From positions 3,811,258 through 3,875,257 of the forward strand of contig NZ_OY782578.1 in the NCBI RefSeq assembly GCF_963677945.1: DNA of 64,000 nt, given 5' to 3'. Positions 1 to 8,581 of this stretch are shown one piece after another; positions within the stretch are counted from its first letter, which is position 1; each line of letters opens with the position of its first letter. The stretch is from an uncultured Bacteroides sp. (GTDB taxonomy: Bacteria; Bacteroidota; Bacteroidia; Bacteroidales; Bacteroidaceae). A program made the position numbers and the translations under genes. The notes under the pieces are model-generated. The model saw only the letters and a program-made list of their open reading frames with translations, had not been told where the DNA came from and ran no database searches.

Positions 1-421
1 TACGGGCAGCCTTTTCTATTGCTTCCATATTCCAAGTACATGACAGACCTAAAGGTATAGGAAATATTGTTTCGTATCCGTGAATAACATCCATTCCAAA
101 TATTAAAGGAATTTTTAATCGACTCTCTTCCACAGCCAGTTTCTGAACCTCTTTAATTTTACCAACTCCCTTCAGATTAAATAATCCTCCAACTTTTCCC
201 TGACGAATTTTTTCTGCCACATCGCTGCTTTTTGCCTGTCCGGTAGTTATATCCCCGGTCACAGGTAAATTGAGCTGTCCTATTTTCTCTTCGATAGTCA
301 TTTTCTTCATCAAAGCATCTATAAAACGGTCCATATCTCCGGGAGATCGTTGTGCAAACGTACATGTAGAAATCAACAGAATGAGGGAAATAATATATTT
401 TTTATAATACCAATTATTCAT
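1..421 (-). CDS. bglX: GH3 beta-glucosidase, BglX-like (N-terminal part, runs off the left edge)
   Basis: The first 140 codons of a secreted glycoside hydrolase family 3 enzyme are visible; the rest lies left of the window. The start ATG at 419-421 opens a signal peptide ending near TCTFAQ (residue 24). Next comes a stretch starting DRFIDALMKKMTIEEKIGQL, typical of periplasmic GH3 beta-glucosidases. Later, GMDVIHGYETIFPIPLGL matches the substrate-site loop of the BglX group. The catalytic aspartate is beyond the edge. The gene follows SusD by 100 bp with a hairpin terminator between, so it is probably the first enzyme of the SusC-SusD-GH3 unit, expressed by read-through or its own promoter. 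Family is near certain; substrate (beta-glucan, gentiobiose, xylosides) is open. Confidence 0.85.
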   Translation of the reverse strand, partial: MNNWYYKKYIISLILLISTCTFAQRSPGDMDRFIDALMKKMTIEEKIGQLNLPVTGDITTGQAKSSDVAEKIRQGKVGGLFNLKGVGKIKEVQKLAVEESRLKIPLIFGMDVIHGYETIFPIPLGLSCTWNMEAIEKAAR

Positions 422-457
422 AAGTTACTAATTTTACCAATTGAATTGAAATAAAAA

Positions 458-495
458 GTCTAAGAAGGTTATGTCTAAACACCTCCTTCTTAGAC
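458..495 (-). terminator. Hairpin terminator after the first SusD gene
   Basis: GTCTAAGAAGG (458-468) pairs perfectly with CCTTCTTAGAC (485-495), an 11-bp stem. On the minus strand it is followed by TTTTTATTTC. It lies 27 bp past the SusD stop and before the GH3 start, so it may attenuate rather than fully stop transcription between SusCD and the enzyme. Confidence 0.7.
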
Positions 496-521
496 ACTTA
501 TTCATATTTTAACAATACCTA

Positions 522-2051
522 TTATTTGTAATCAGGATTCTGAACCAAGATTCCATTGGATTTATCAATTTCATCTTGTGGAAGTGGCAGATAACGGTGT
601 TTATCCTGATATTTCACCTTACCAACATTATGTAGAACATCTTTTGCAATACCCCAGCGAACCAAATCATAAAAACGATCGAATTCAAGTGCTAATTCAA
701 TACGGCGCTCATGACGGATAGCATCTCTTAAAAGAGCCTGATCTGTTGTTGTAACTTTTGGCAGAATTGTATTATCATTACCACGAGCACGAGCTCTGAT
801 CATTTCTAAATCGTCTGACGCTTCTTTTGCATTGCCCATTTCATTTGCAGCCTCAGCAACCATCAAGACAACATCAGCATATCTGATCAGTCGGATATTT
901 ACCCAAAATCCACTATTAGTAAATTCCTTGCGCTTAGCTGGGTTTGTATAGGCCTTTTTATTATAGTATGCTCCCATTCCTGATGAAACAGGAGATTCTC
1001 CATAAGGTTTATTAGTATTTTCGGGAGTTATAGGTTCATCTGCACTTTTTCTGAAATAAAGTAAAGTTGCGTCTTTACGAGGATCTCCTGGTTCATAAGC
1101 TTCGCCCAGTTCTTTTGTTGCCATGTGCCATCCCCAGCCTAAATTCGACTGTCCTGAACCGCGTACACCCTGTACCTGACAGAACTGGCTCCCAATTGAA
1201 GTACTAGCAGGTAATGCAGCTGTAGAAGCACATTGTAATTCAAAAACAGACTCACTGCAGTTTTCGCCTTCATCAGTAAATATCTTGTCGTACGGGGTAT
1301 TCAAATTATACAAACCCGAGTTCATTACATCTTTAGCAACAGAATACATGTTACTCCAACTATTTCTCATCATGTAAGTACGTGCATGAAGTGCGCGGGC
1401 AGCTCCCCAGGTCAAACGACCAATATATTCTGAGCTCCATTGCTTTGGAAGTAACTTTTCAGCTTCGTCCAAGTCTTTATCTATCTGCTCATAAATCTTT
1501 TCAGCAGTTGTTTTAGGAACATTTGCTTCAGCTGCATCTCTGATTTTAGCTGTAACTAAAGGTACTTCTCCAAAAGCTCTTACCAGATTGAAATAGCAAT
1601 AAGCACGGAAAAAGAGTGCTTCACCTTTGTTTCTTTGAGATGCATCATCCTTCGAATTTAAATTATCTACAGAATAAATTACAGAGTTGGACTGATATAT
1701 AATCGTGTAATTTTGTGACCAATAAGCTTTTACGGTTCCATTATTCGTTGTATATTCAAAGTCATCCCAAAAGGCAGCCTGATCTGCCCCATCGCCTACG
1801 GAGCTTCCTTTTTCTGAATCTTCTGAACGAACGTAGTGTATCATAAACGCAGGAATACCAGCAGTAATATTATAACTACGCATTAATGTATAGATACTAA
1901 AGACCTGTCCATCAATCGCAGAACCACCTTCGGGAGTATCATCCTCTGTGAACTGTCCAAGAGGACTTCGGTCAAGAAAATCGCTACAACCTGTAAAGCT
2001 AAAAGCAGAAGTAGCCAACATCAACGATAATATATATTTATTAAGTTTCAT
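522..2051 (-). CDS. SusD/RagB-family outer-membrane glycan-binding lipoprotein
   Basis: A surface lipoprotein that binds glycan and lids the adjacent SusC transporter. The protein is 509 aa from the ATG at 2051; an in-frame ATG three codons upstream is less likely because MKLNKYIL begins a normal signal peptide. The signal ends in the lipobox FTGC, followed by SDFLDRSPLGQF, the usual SusD mature N-terminus. Tetratricopeptide-like helices around residues 90-250 include FFRAYCYFNLVRAFGEVPLV. The C-terminal part has the conserved LALEFDRFYDLVRWG and RYLPLPQDEI stretches. It lies 21 bp downstream of its SusC partner in the same operon. The ligand cannot be read from the sequence. Confidence 0.95.
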   Translation of the reverse strand: MKLNKYILSLMLATSAFSFTGCSDFLDRSPLGQFTEDDTPEGGSAIDGQVFSIYTLMRSYNITAGIPAFMIHYVRSEDSEKGSSVGDGADQAAFWDDFEYTTNNGTVKAYWSQNYTIIYQSNSVIYSVDNLNSKDDASQRNKGEALFFRAYCYFNLVRAFGEVPLVTAKIRDAAEANVPKTTAEKIYEQIDKDLDEAEKLLPKQWSSEYIGRLTWGAARALHARTYMMRNSWSNMYSVAKDVMNSGLYNLNTPYDKIFTDEGENCSESVFELQCASTAALPASTSIGSQFCQVQGVRGSGQSNLGWGWHMATKELGEAYEPGDPRKDATLLYFRKSADEPITPENTNKPYGESPVSSGMGAYYNKKAYTNPAKRKEFTNSGFWVNIRLIRYADVVLMVAEAANEMGNAKEASDDLEMIRARARGNDNTILPKVTTTDQALLRDAIRHERRIELALEFDRFYDLVRWGIAKDVLHNVGKVKYQDKHRYLPLPQDEIDKSNGILVQNPDYK

Positions 2052-2072
2052 AGTTTGCAATTTTAATAGTAA

Positions 2073-5000
2073 TTAGAAAGTTAAGTTGAGACCAAATGTA
2101 TAAACTGCCGGCATAGGATATGATCCGTCGTCAACACCAAAAGCTGTTGCAGAACCACCCAGTTCAGGTGTATATCCTGTATTATGCTTCCAAGTTTTCA
2201 GATTCTGAACATTTGTATAAATCTTTAATGCTTTTATACGTAGTTTATTCAGAAATTCTTTATCAAAATTATAAGCTAACTGAATATTACGGATGCGGAA
2301 GAAACTGCCATCTTCAATGTAATAATCTGAATTCTGATTATTGATTGTGTGTTTGATATTCAACAAAGGTTGAGAATTTGAAGTCCCTTCACCATGCCAA
2401 CGATTTATTCGTTGTGCCATGAAATTAAACTGTGACCAGTTATAATTATCCCATGTGCGGAAAATTTCATTTCCCTGTTGTCCCATCATATCAATACTTA
2501 ATTCAAAGTTCTTATAAGACACTCCTAAATTAATACCATAAGTAAAGTCTGGAGTTGGATTACCTATAATAGCACGGTCAGCCGGAGTTATAAAATTATC
2601 TCCGTTTATATCGACAAATTTCAGATCACCAGGAGTAACTGTTGCAAGTTTATTAACCGGAGAATTCGAAATATCAGCAGCAGACTGATAAACTCCTTCT
2701 ACTTTATAACCATAAAAATAACCGATAGGGTAACCCGCTTGTGTATAACTCATGCTTTTAGCTCCATCAATAATAGAATATCCATTTTGAACCAAACTTA
2801 AAACCTTATTCTTTATCGTGGTTAAATTACCTCCAATGCTATATCCCCAATCACCTCTGCGGTCATTCCATGATGCTGCCAATTCAAAGCCTTTATTTTC
2901 AATTTCACCTAAGTTGCCAATTCCAGGTACAGTACCAGATAGTCCGGGAACAGTAGCAAGCAAATCCTTTGTATTCTTTTTATAATACACCCCTTCAAAA
3001 TGAAGACGATTTTTCAGCATATTTGCTTCCAAACCAGCTTCCCACGCTTTTACTTTTTCCCAATGTAAGTTTACATTTGGCAAATATTCTAATTGATAAC
3101 CCGGGATAATATTATTTCCAAATACAGCAGAAGATGAATTAACCAATAATGGTTCAGCCGGATAAGCCGATTTCATTGCCTGATTACCAAGAGTACCCCA
3201 GGAACCTTTCAACTTCAACATATCAAAGAAGTTTTGATTAGCCATAAATTTTTCTTCAGACATCAACCAGCCTCCACCTACTGAGTAGAAATTTTGCCAC
3301 TGATTACCTGTGTAAGAGAAAGCAGAGGAACCGTCACGACGGAAAGAAGCATTTAACAAATACTTTCCATCATAGTTATAAAGTACACGTGCTAATGCAG
3401 AAACAGTTGTACGTTCCCATTGTGTGCTACCATTGGTTGAAGCTCCGGCATCGCCAATACTTACGTACCATTTATCCGGATCATCTGCAATCACTAATCC
3501 AACACCCTGATCACGTCCGGCAGTAAGCAAACTATAAGAATTGTAATAAGTTGTAAAACCTGCTGTTGCAGTAATATTGTGTTTGTTAAATGAATTCACA
3601 TAAGTCAATAAATAATCACTCTGCACTTTTGTTTCATCGCTTTTATTTTGTTCTATAGCAGTTTTCTTTGTGCCTAATATATTAATATCTCCCTCAGCAT
3701 CTGGGTCGTACACTTTTATAATAGGTGTGTATTTACGATAACTATTTGAAGCATAATCCATTGAAAAAGTAGTACGGAAAGTAAAATCATTTAAGAATTT
3801 CCACTCACCATAAATATTGCCTGCAGTACGATAATTGGTTGCACGTGCAGTATTAGCACGTTCTTCAACATCTACCATTGGGTTGGTTATCTGTGCTTTC
3901 TGAAAATCCGGAAGTGCAGCAAATAATTTATATTCATCATTGTAAACCGAAGCTACCGGAGTAGAACGAATTGCATTCAATACTTCTTTTGCATCAGTAG
4001 GTAATATACGTGCACCATTGAATTGAAAACCAAATTTCAGATTTTTATTTACGCTATACTCATTGCTTGCATTCAAAGTTATCTTACTATATTTTTCATG
4101 TTTTATATTACCCTGCTCACCAGAATATCCTATACCTAAATAAAATCTGTTCTTTTCAGAAGCACCAGTAATACTGATATTATTATTGGTCACAAAACCT
4201 GTCTGAAAAATTTCATCCTGCCAGTCTGTATCAGCAGTCCAGTTTGTAAAGTCAAATTTACTAGCTCCCTGGTTTACCAATTGTTCATTATAAAGTTCTT
4301 TAAATTCGGCAGCATTTGCCATATGAATTTTGTCTACTACTTTTTTCCAACCAAAAGAAGTGTTTATATTCACTAAAGTCTGACCTTCTTTAGCTTTTTT
4401 TGTAGTTACAATTATTACACCATTAGCACCACGCACACCAAAAATTGCTAAAGAAGAAGGATCTTTCAGAATTTCCATTGATTCAATATCCGCTGGATTC
4501 AGAAAATTAATATTGTCATTAAACAATCCATCTACAATATACAGCGGAGTGAAACCATTAATAGAATTTGTACCACGAACACGGATTTCCGGATCAGCAC
4601 CGGCACGTCCGGTATTAATCACCTGTACACCAGCAACTTTACCTTGTAATGATGCTAAAGGGTTAGTAGCTGGTTTATTAGCAATTTCATCTCCTTTAAT
4701 ATTAGTGATCGAACCAGTCAAATCTCGTTTTTTTGCTGTACCATAACCTATCACTACGGTTTCTGACAACATTGTTGCATCGTCCTTCATTAACACATTG
4801 ATAGTACTCCGTCCTTCAACCTTAATCAACAAGGTTTTCATTCCGATATAAGAAAACTGTAAAATGGCATTGGGAGCAGCTGAAATAGAATAAATTCCAT
4901 CAATATCTGTTGTTGATCCTCCTGAAGAACCAATAACCCGGATTGCAACTCCAATTAAAGGCTCGTTTTGTTCGTTAGTAACTTTACCCGTTAAAGTTTT

Positions 5001-5114
5001 ATTCTGAGCAAACACTGAAGATATAGAAATGCCCATGATACCTATCAGAACCAATAAGGTTCTTAGCCAAGACATGTTCTTCATAGAAATTGTTTTTAAA
5101 GATTGTTTTTTCAT
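2073..5114 (-). CDS. SusC/RagA-family TonB-dependent outer-membrane transporter
   Basis: A 1013-aa TonB-dependent importer of oligosaccharides. The start at 5114 (MKKQSLKTISMK) is preferred; the frame is open to an ATG at 5180, but those 22 extra residues would bury the signal peptide. After the signal (ending SSVFAQ) comes a carboxypeptidase-like regulatory domain (about residues 37-112). The conserved segment ETVVIGYGTAKKRDLTGSI leads into the plug, which contains RGTNSINGFTPLYIVDG. A C-terminal 22-strand barrel ends in FGLNLTF, the usual terminal aromatic. It is co-transcribed with the SusD downstream and lies directly after the LuxR-type regulator gene, which is probably its activator. 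Confidence 0.96.
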   Translation of the reverse strand: MKKQSLKTISMKNMSWLRTLLVLIGIMGISISSVFAQNKTLTGKVTNEQNEPLIGVAIRVIGSSGGSTTDIDGIYSISAAPNAILQFSYIGMKTLLIKVEGRSTINVLMKDDATMLSETVVIGYGTAKKRDLTGSITNIKGDEIANKPATNPLASLQGKVAGVQVINTGRAGADPEIRVRGTNSINGFTPLYIVDGLFNDNINFLNPADIESMEILKDPSSLAIFGVRGANGVIIVTTKKAKEGQTLVNINTSFGWKKVVDKIHMANAAEFKELYNEQLVNQGASKFDFTNWTADTDWQDEIFQTGFVTNNNISITGASEKNRFYLGIGYSGEQGNIKHEKYSKITLNASNEYSVNKNLKFGFQFNGARILPTDAKEVLNAIRSTPVASVYNDEYKLFAALPDFQKAQITNPMVDVEERANTARATNYRTAGNIYGEWKFLNDFTFRTTFSMDYASNSYRKYTPIIKVYDPDAEGDINILGTKKTAIEQNKSDETKVQSDYLLTYVNSFNKHNITATAGFTTYYNSYSLLTAGRDQGVGLVIADDPDKWYVSIGDAGASTNGSTQWERTTVSALARVLYNYDGKYLLNASFRRDGSSAFSYTGNQWQNFYSVGGGWLMSEEKFMANQNFFDMLKLKGSWGTLGNQAMKSAYPAEPLLVNSSSAVFGNNIIPGYQLEYLPNVNLHWEKVKAWEAGLEANMLKNRLHFEGVYYKKNTKDLLATVPGLSGTVPGIGNLGEIENKGFELAASWNDRRGDWGYSIGGNLTTIKNKVLSLVQNGYSIIDGAKSMSYTQAGYPIGYFYGYKVEGVYQSAADISNSPVNKLATVTPGDLKFVDINGDNFITPADRAIIGNPTPDFTYGINLGVSYKNFELSIDMMGQQGNEIFRTWDNYNWSQFNFMAQRINRWHGEGTSNSQPLLNIKHTINNQNSDYYIEDGSFFRIRNIQLAYNFDKEFLNKLRIKALKIYTNVQNLKTWKHNTGYTPELGGSATAFGVDDGSYPMPAVYTFGLNLTF

Positions 5115-5264
5115 CGCATTAAATTTTAACCATATTTCCAACTGTAATTGTCTGCGTTCAGCAACGTTTTTATAACTCATTACTGATTAAATGGGCCCCT
5201 ATTATAATCAAGTACCAAGTTAACAAAGTTTCGATCTTAGATTGCCGACAATCAAATTCTGTCG

Positions 5265-5296
5265 CAAACATATGAATGGAAAATAGCAGAAACAAA
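5265..5296 (-). promoter_or_regulatory. Bacteroidetes-type promoter for the SusC-SusD operon
   Basis: On the minus strand, TTTG (5293-5296) is followed after 20 nt by TATGTTTG (5265-5272), matching the -33 TTTG / -7 TAnnTTTG consensus of Bacteroides sigma factor. Transcription would start near 5258, leaving a leader of about 145 nt before the ATG at 5114. The -33 box touches the arm of the upstream terminator. Confidence 0.6.
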
Positions 5297-5333
5297 AAAA
5301 GCCCCTCACAATAGATACATGAAGGTGCTTTTT
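5296..5333 (-). terminator. Terminator of the LuxR-type regulator gene
   Basis: AAAAAGCCCCT (5296-5306) and AGGTGCTTTTT (5323-5333) form an 11-bp stem with one mismatch. On the minus strand it reads into TTTTTTTG, a good U-tract. It lies 75 bp past the regulator stop. Confidence 0.65.
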
Positions 5334-5407
5334 AACAAATAAGAAACCTCATATTTACCTCTCAAAATAAATTTAATAATTGATACACAATGCCTTATAA
5401 TAGAGAT

Positions 5408-8239
5408 TTAATCTATATCAATGAAACATTCATTCAGGTTTTGAGTAGGTTTTAGATCAAGTTTTTTTCTTAATCGGTAGCGGTTGTTTTCTACCGCGCG
5501 AACTGATATGTTCATTAAGGAAGCAATATCTTTAGATTCCAGACCAAGTTTTAAGCAGGCGCATAGTCTTAGATCATTATTGGTTAGTTGGGGATACATC
5601 GTTTTGAGTTTCTTGAAAAAATTCTTATGCTTTTGCTCAAATCTAATAAGAAACATATTCCAATCATCTTCCGTATCCATGTTATTGGCTAAAAGTATAT
5701 TCATTTTCTGAATAAAAGGTAGTAATAACGATTTCTGGGCGTTCTTGGTATAGAAGTCATCTACAATCTTTTTTAAATTAAGAATCAACTCATTCTTTTT
5801 GATAATAAAAGAAGTCTGAGTAAACAATTCAGCATCTTTCTCTTCTATCTTATTCAATAAATTCTCATTCATTTTTCTTAGATAGCGGGCTTCGCGTGCA
5901 CGTACTTTTTGTAAATGCAAATTACGATATCTGCGTAATACAAGCAGCCATACTAAATAGAGAATCAAGCCTGTAATTACAAAATAGAGCAAATACGCCC
6001 AGAATGTTTGATGCCACGGAGGCAATATTTCAAACTTATAGATAGTTTCTTCCGATTTATGTCCCAAACCATCAACAGTCCGCAGTTTAAAGGTATAGTT
6101 TCCTTTTGGTAAACGAGCATAAAAAACCTTTCCTGTTGTAGACGGCACACTCCATTCATTATTCACACCTTCAAGAACATACTGTACTGAGAGATTGGAA
6201 GTAAACGAATGACTCTCTGTAAAACTAAAAGTTACATTATTATAATTATATGAAATTTCAGAATCTTTTCCAGGATCAAGATAACGTTCTTTTCCTTCTG
6301 ATATACTAATGCGTACTGATTCTATTAAAGGAGCATTTAATCGCACTTGACTGAAATTCTTTTTATGTAGATTGTGAAGTATAAATCCTGCATCCAGACA
6401 TACAAGCGATATTGAATCATTCAAGACAGATATATTTTCATCTGCATTAACTAAGGACAGGTTGTCATTATCCACATTATAAGCCTCCAGAATTCGTGCT
6501 ATATATCCGTCATAAACAAATCTGTAAATTGAAGAACCGGTTATTGCCCAACTTTGGTCATTATTGATATGAACCATTCTCTTTAAATCATTAATAGATG
6601 AAAAACACTTGTTCAGTCTATTCTCCGGAACTATCTGATCTCTGTTTTCATCATAAGTCCAGCACTTATTATTACCCAGAAATACTATTCGCCCTCCAAT
6701 TTTAAAGAGTGATAATTTTTCAGGAAGTGCTTTATTTTTCTCTATGCCATAATAAAAGTGATAATGGAATGATTTATAATCATCGGATAGTTTGCACTTA
6801 TAGATACCTTGCCCAACTGTTTCCAACCAGATATTATTCAAGTGATCCACTTCTGCATTAATAATCGATTTAGAGATGTCTCCGATTTTCCATACCTGAT
6901 GAGTATCCATGTCGACAACTGTCGGTCTGTTATAAGTAACTACAAATAAAAGGTTCCTGCCTTTCACCGGAAGCTTCATAATACGAAATATTCCGGTGTT
7001 TAATTGATAAGGAGTAGACGTCTTCAAATCTTTCCCTATCTCAATGATATTCATATTGTGTCCACAAAACAAGCGACCATCTACTATAGAGAATGTCCAG
7101 ACTTGCCCTTGAGTACCTTTCATAAACTTCAATGAAGAAAAACATGCAGGACTATATAAATCTTTTCTCGGAATATAATATACTCCCTGATTAGTACCTA
7201 TCAGCAGATAGTTGTTCCAATAAGTAGCACAATATACAGCTCCTATATCCTGAGAAAAAAAGTTATAATAGCTAAGTCCGTTATTATAGCGTATGTACGC
7301 TAATCCTCTATCCATTCCTACCCATATATTGTTCAGATTATCCTTGCAAAGAGCTAAAATGGTGTTGTTCTGCAAAGAATTTTGAGAAGAGTAATGAGCT
7401 ATCACATTTCCTTTTTCATCAGTTTCATACACTCCGTCGAGTAATGTTCCCCAATAATATGTACCTCTTTTAGGCACATCTACTCCACAATTCAACTCCT
7501 TATCCCGAAGTAACTGACTAAAGGAGTTATTCCAATGAATAAATTCCTTTCCGTTATACAAATAGATTTCTCCAGAAGAAGTTCCAACCAGACATTGATT
7601 GTTTCGATACGGCAAAATAACTCTTGCTAATTTCCCATTAAAGACATTACTACCTTCAACTTTTTGCAAACGATCATTTTTAAGCCGGTAAAGCGAACCG
7701 TTTATTTCTTGTACCCAATATTCATTTCTTACTTTATAAAGAAAAAGCAATCCGTTCTCCAGACTTACTTTTTTGACAGACTTTCCATTATATATATATA
7801 TATGTCCGAAAGACTGATAATAGACTTTTCTATTTTTATTATCAACACAAACTTTCCAGATTGTTTCATTATGCAAAGTACCTTTGGGTAGTAAATTCCT
7901 GAAAGTTGTATATTTAAGATTGCCAGAAATATCTCTGTCCCAACGTCCAATATCTTCAAACCCTCCGGTATATATGATATTATGAGAACCAATACCAATT
8001 CCTTTAATATAAGAACCATTGACTGCACAGTTTAACTTCCAGGCCATTCCGTCAAATTCCAGCAGACCTTTATCATTACCAAAGTACATTATCCCCCGTT
8101 CATCCTGGCAGGCATTCCAGTTTTTATTTGCAGCCTTATATTTATCCCTATAAATATTAATGATATATGGTTTCTCGGTAGCTTGTATTTCTAAAAATGA
8201 GAGTATAAAAAGAAGATAAAAGAAATTTTTTTTGTTCAT
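5408..8239 (-). CDS. Periplasmic-sensing one-component regulator: Reg_prop propeller, Y_Y_Y, TM, LuxR-type HTH
   Basis: A membrane-spanning transcription regulator of 943 aa. The start at 8239 (MNKKNFFYLL) gives a proper signal peptide; eight codons upstream are open but unlikely. Residues about 30-660 are repeats of the two-component propeller type, for example NNIWVGMDRGLAYI. A Y_Y_Y-type beta-sandwich covers about 675-740 and ends LPKGNYTFKLRTVDGLG. One transmembrane helix is at about 747-768, then a basic coiled coil (770-830). The C-terminal helix-turn-helix (about 880-930) contains ESKDIASLMNISVRAVENNR, a LuxR/GerE-like fold. There is no kinase or receiver domain, so ligand binding is presumably passed directly to the DNA-binding end. 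It sits just upstream of SusC in the same direction and probably controls that locus. Confidence 0.9.
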   Translation of the reverse strand: MNKKNFFYLLFILSFLEIQATEKPYIINIYRDKYKAANKNWNACQDERGIMYFGNDKGLLEFDGMAWKLNCAVNGSYIKGIGIGSHNIIYTGGFEDIGRWDRDISGNLKYTTFRNLLPKGTLHNETIWKVCVDNKNRKVYYQSFGHIYIYNGKSVKKVSLENGLLFLYKVRNEYWVQEINGSLYRLKNDRLQKVEGSNVFNGKLARVILPYRNNQCLVGTSSGEIYLYNGKEFIHWNNSFSQLLRDKELNCGVDVPKRGTYYWGTLLDGVYETDEKGNVIAHYSSQNSLQNNTILALCKDNLNNIWVGMDRGLAYIRYNNGLSYYNFFSQDIGAVYCATYWNNYLLIGTNQGVYYIPRKDLYSPACFSSLKFMKGTQGQVWTFSIVDGRLFCGHNMNIIEIGKDLKTSTPYQLNTGIFRIMKLPVKGRNLLFVVTYNRPTVVDMDTHQVWKIGDISKSIINAEVDHLNNIWLETVGQGIYKCKLSDDYKSFHYHFYYGIEKNKALPEKLSLFKIGGRIVFLGNNKCWTYDENRDQIVPENRLNKCFSSINDLKRMVHINNDQSWAITGSSIYRFVYDGYIARILEAYNVDNDNLSLVNADENISVLNDSISLVCLDAGFILHNLHKKNFSQVRLNAPLIESVRISISEGKERYLDPGKDSEISYNYNNVTFSFTESHSFTSNLSVQYVLEGVNNEWSVPSTTGKVFYARLPKGNYTFKLRTVDGLGHKSEETIYKFEILPPWHQTFWAYLLYFVITGLILYLVWLLVLRRYRNLHLQKVRAREARYLRKMNENLLNKIEEKDAELFTQTSFIIKKNELILNLKKIVDDFYTKNAQKSLLLPFIQKMNILLANNMDTEDDWNMFLIRFEQKHKNFFKKLKTMYPQLTNNDLRLCACLKLGLESKDIASLMNISVRAVENNRYRLRKKLDLKPTQNLNECFIDID

Positions 8240-8581
8240 AATATAATAGTTAAGGTGCCACAAAGATATAATTAATAGATAATTATTTTAAGTGTGATAA
8301 CTAAAAATTATTATTTCAAGGGAAAAGAAGAATATGCATGTACAATGAAAATACAAATGTGAGATATTTGCAGTATGGAAAATATGGATTGTATAAATGA
8401 TCATTGAGAAGTAAATCGTTACCTTTTAAATAACCACTTAAAATAGAGAATGGTCGGTTCTTTCTGCAAATGCTATCAAAGTTTGGATAAATAGATTTAT
8501 GCAACCGCAACGAGCTGGGAAAGATGGTACTCTAGCAAAGTATATCTCTCCCTTTATATTCCCTGAAGAACAGCTCAGCTT
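8240..8581 (-). promoter_or_regulatory. Intergenic leader of the LuxR-type regulator
   Basis: A 342-bp gap between the regulator and the GH31 stop. TATCTTTG on the minus strand (8261-8268) fits a -7 TAnnTTTG box and would give a very short leader, but no good -33 TTTG is seen 19-21 nt upstream. No repeat or convincing small gene is present; a 64-codon frame at 8316-8510 has no gene-like features. Confidence 0.35.

Noticed and set aside
5115-5180. Longer SusC start at 5180
   Set aside because: The 22 extra residues are charged and precede the real signal peptide; the mapped-looking promoter and typical MKK start favour 5114.
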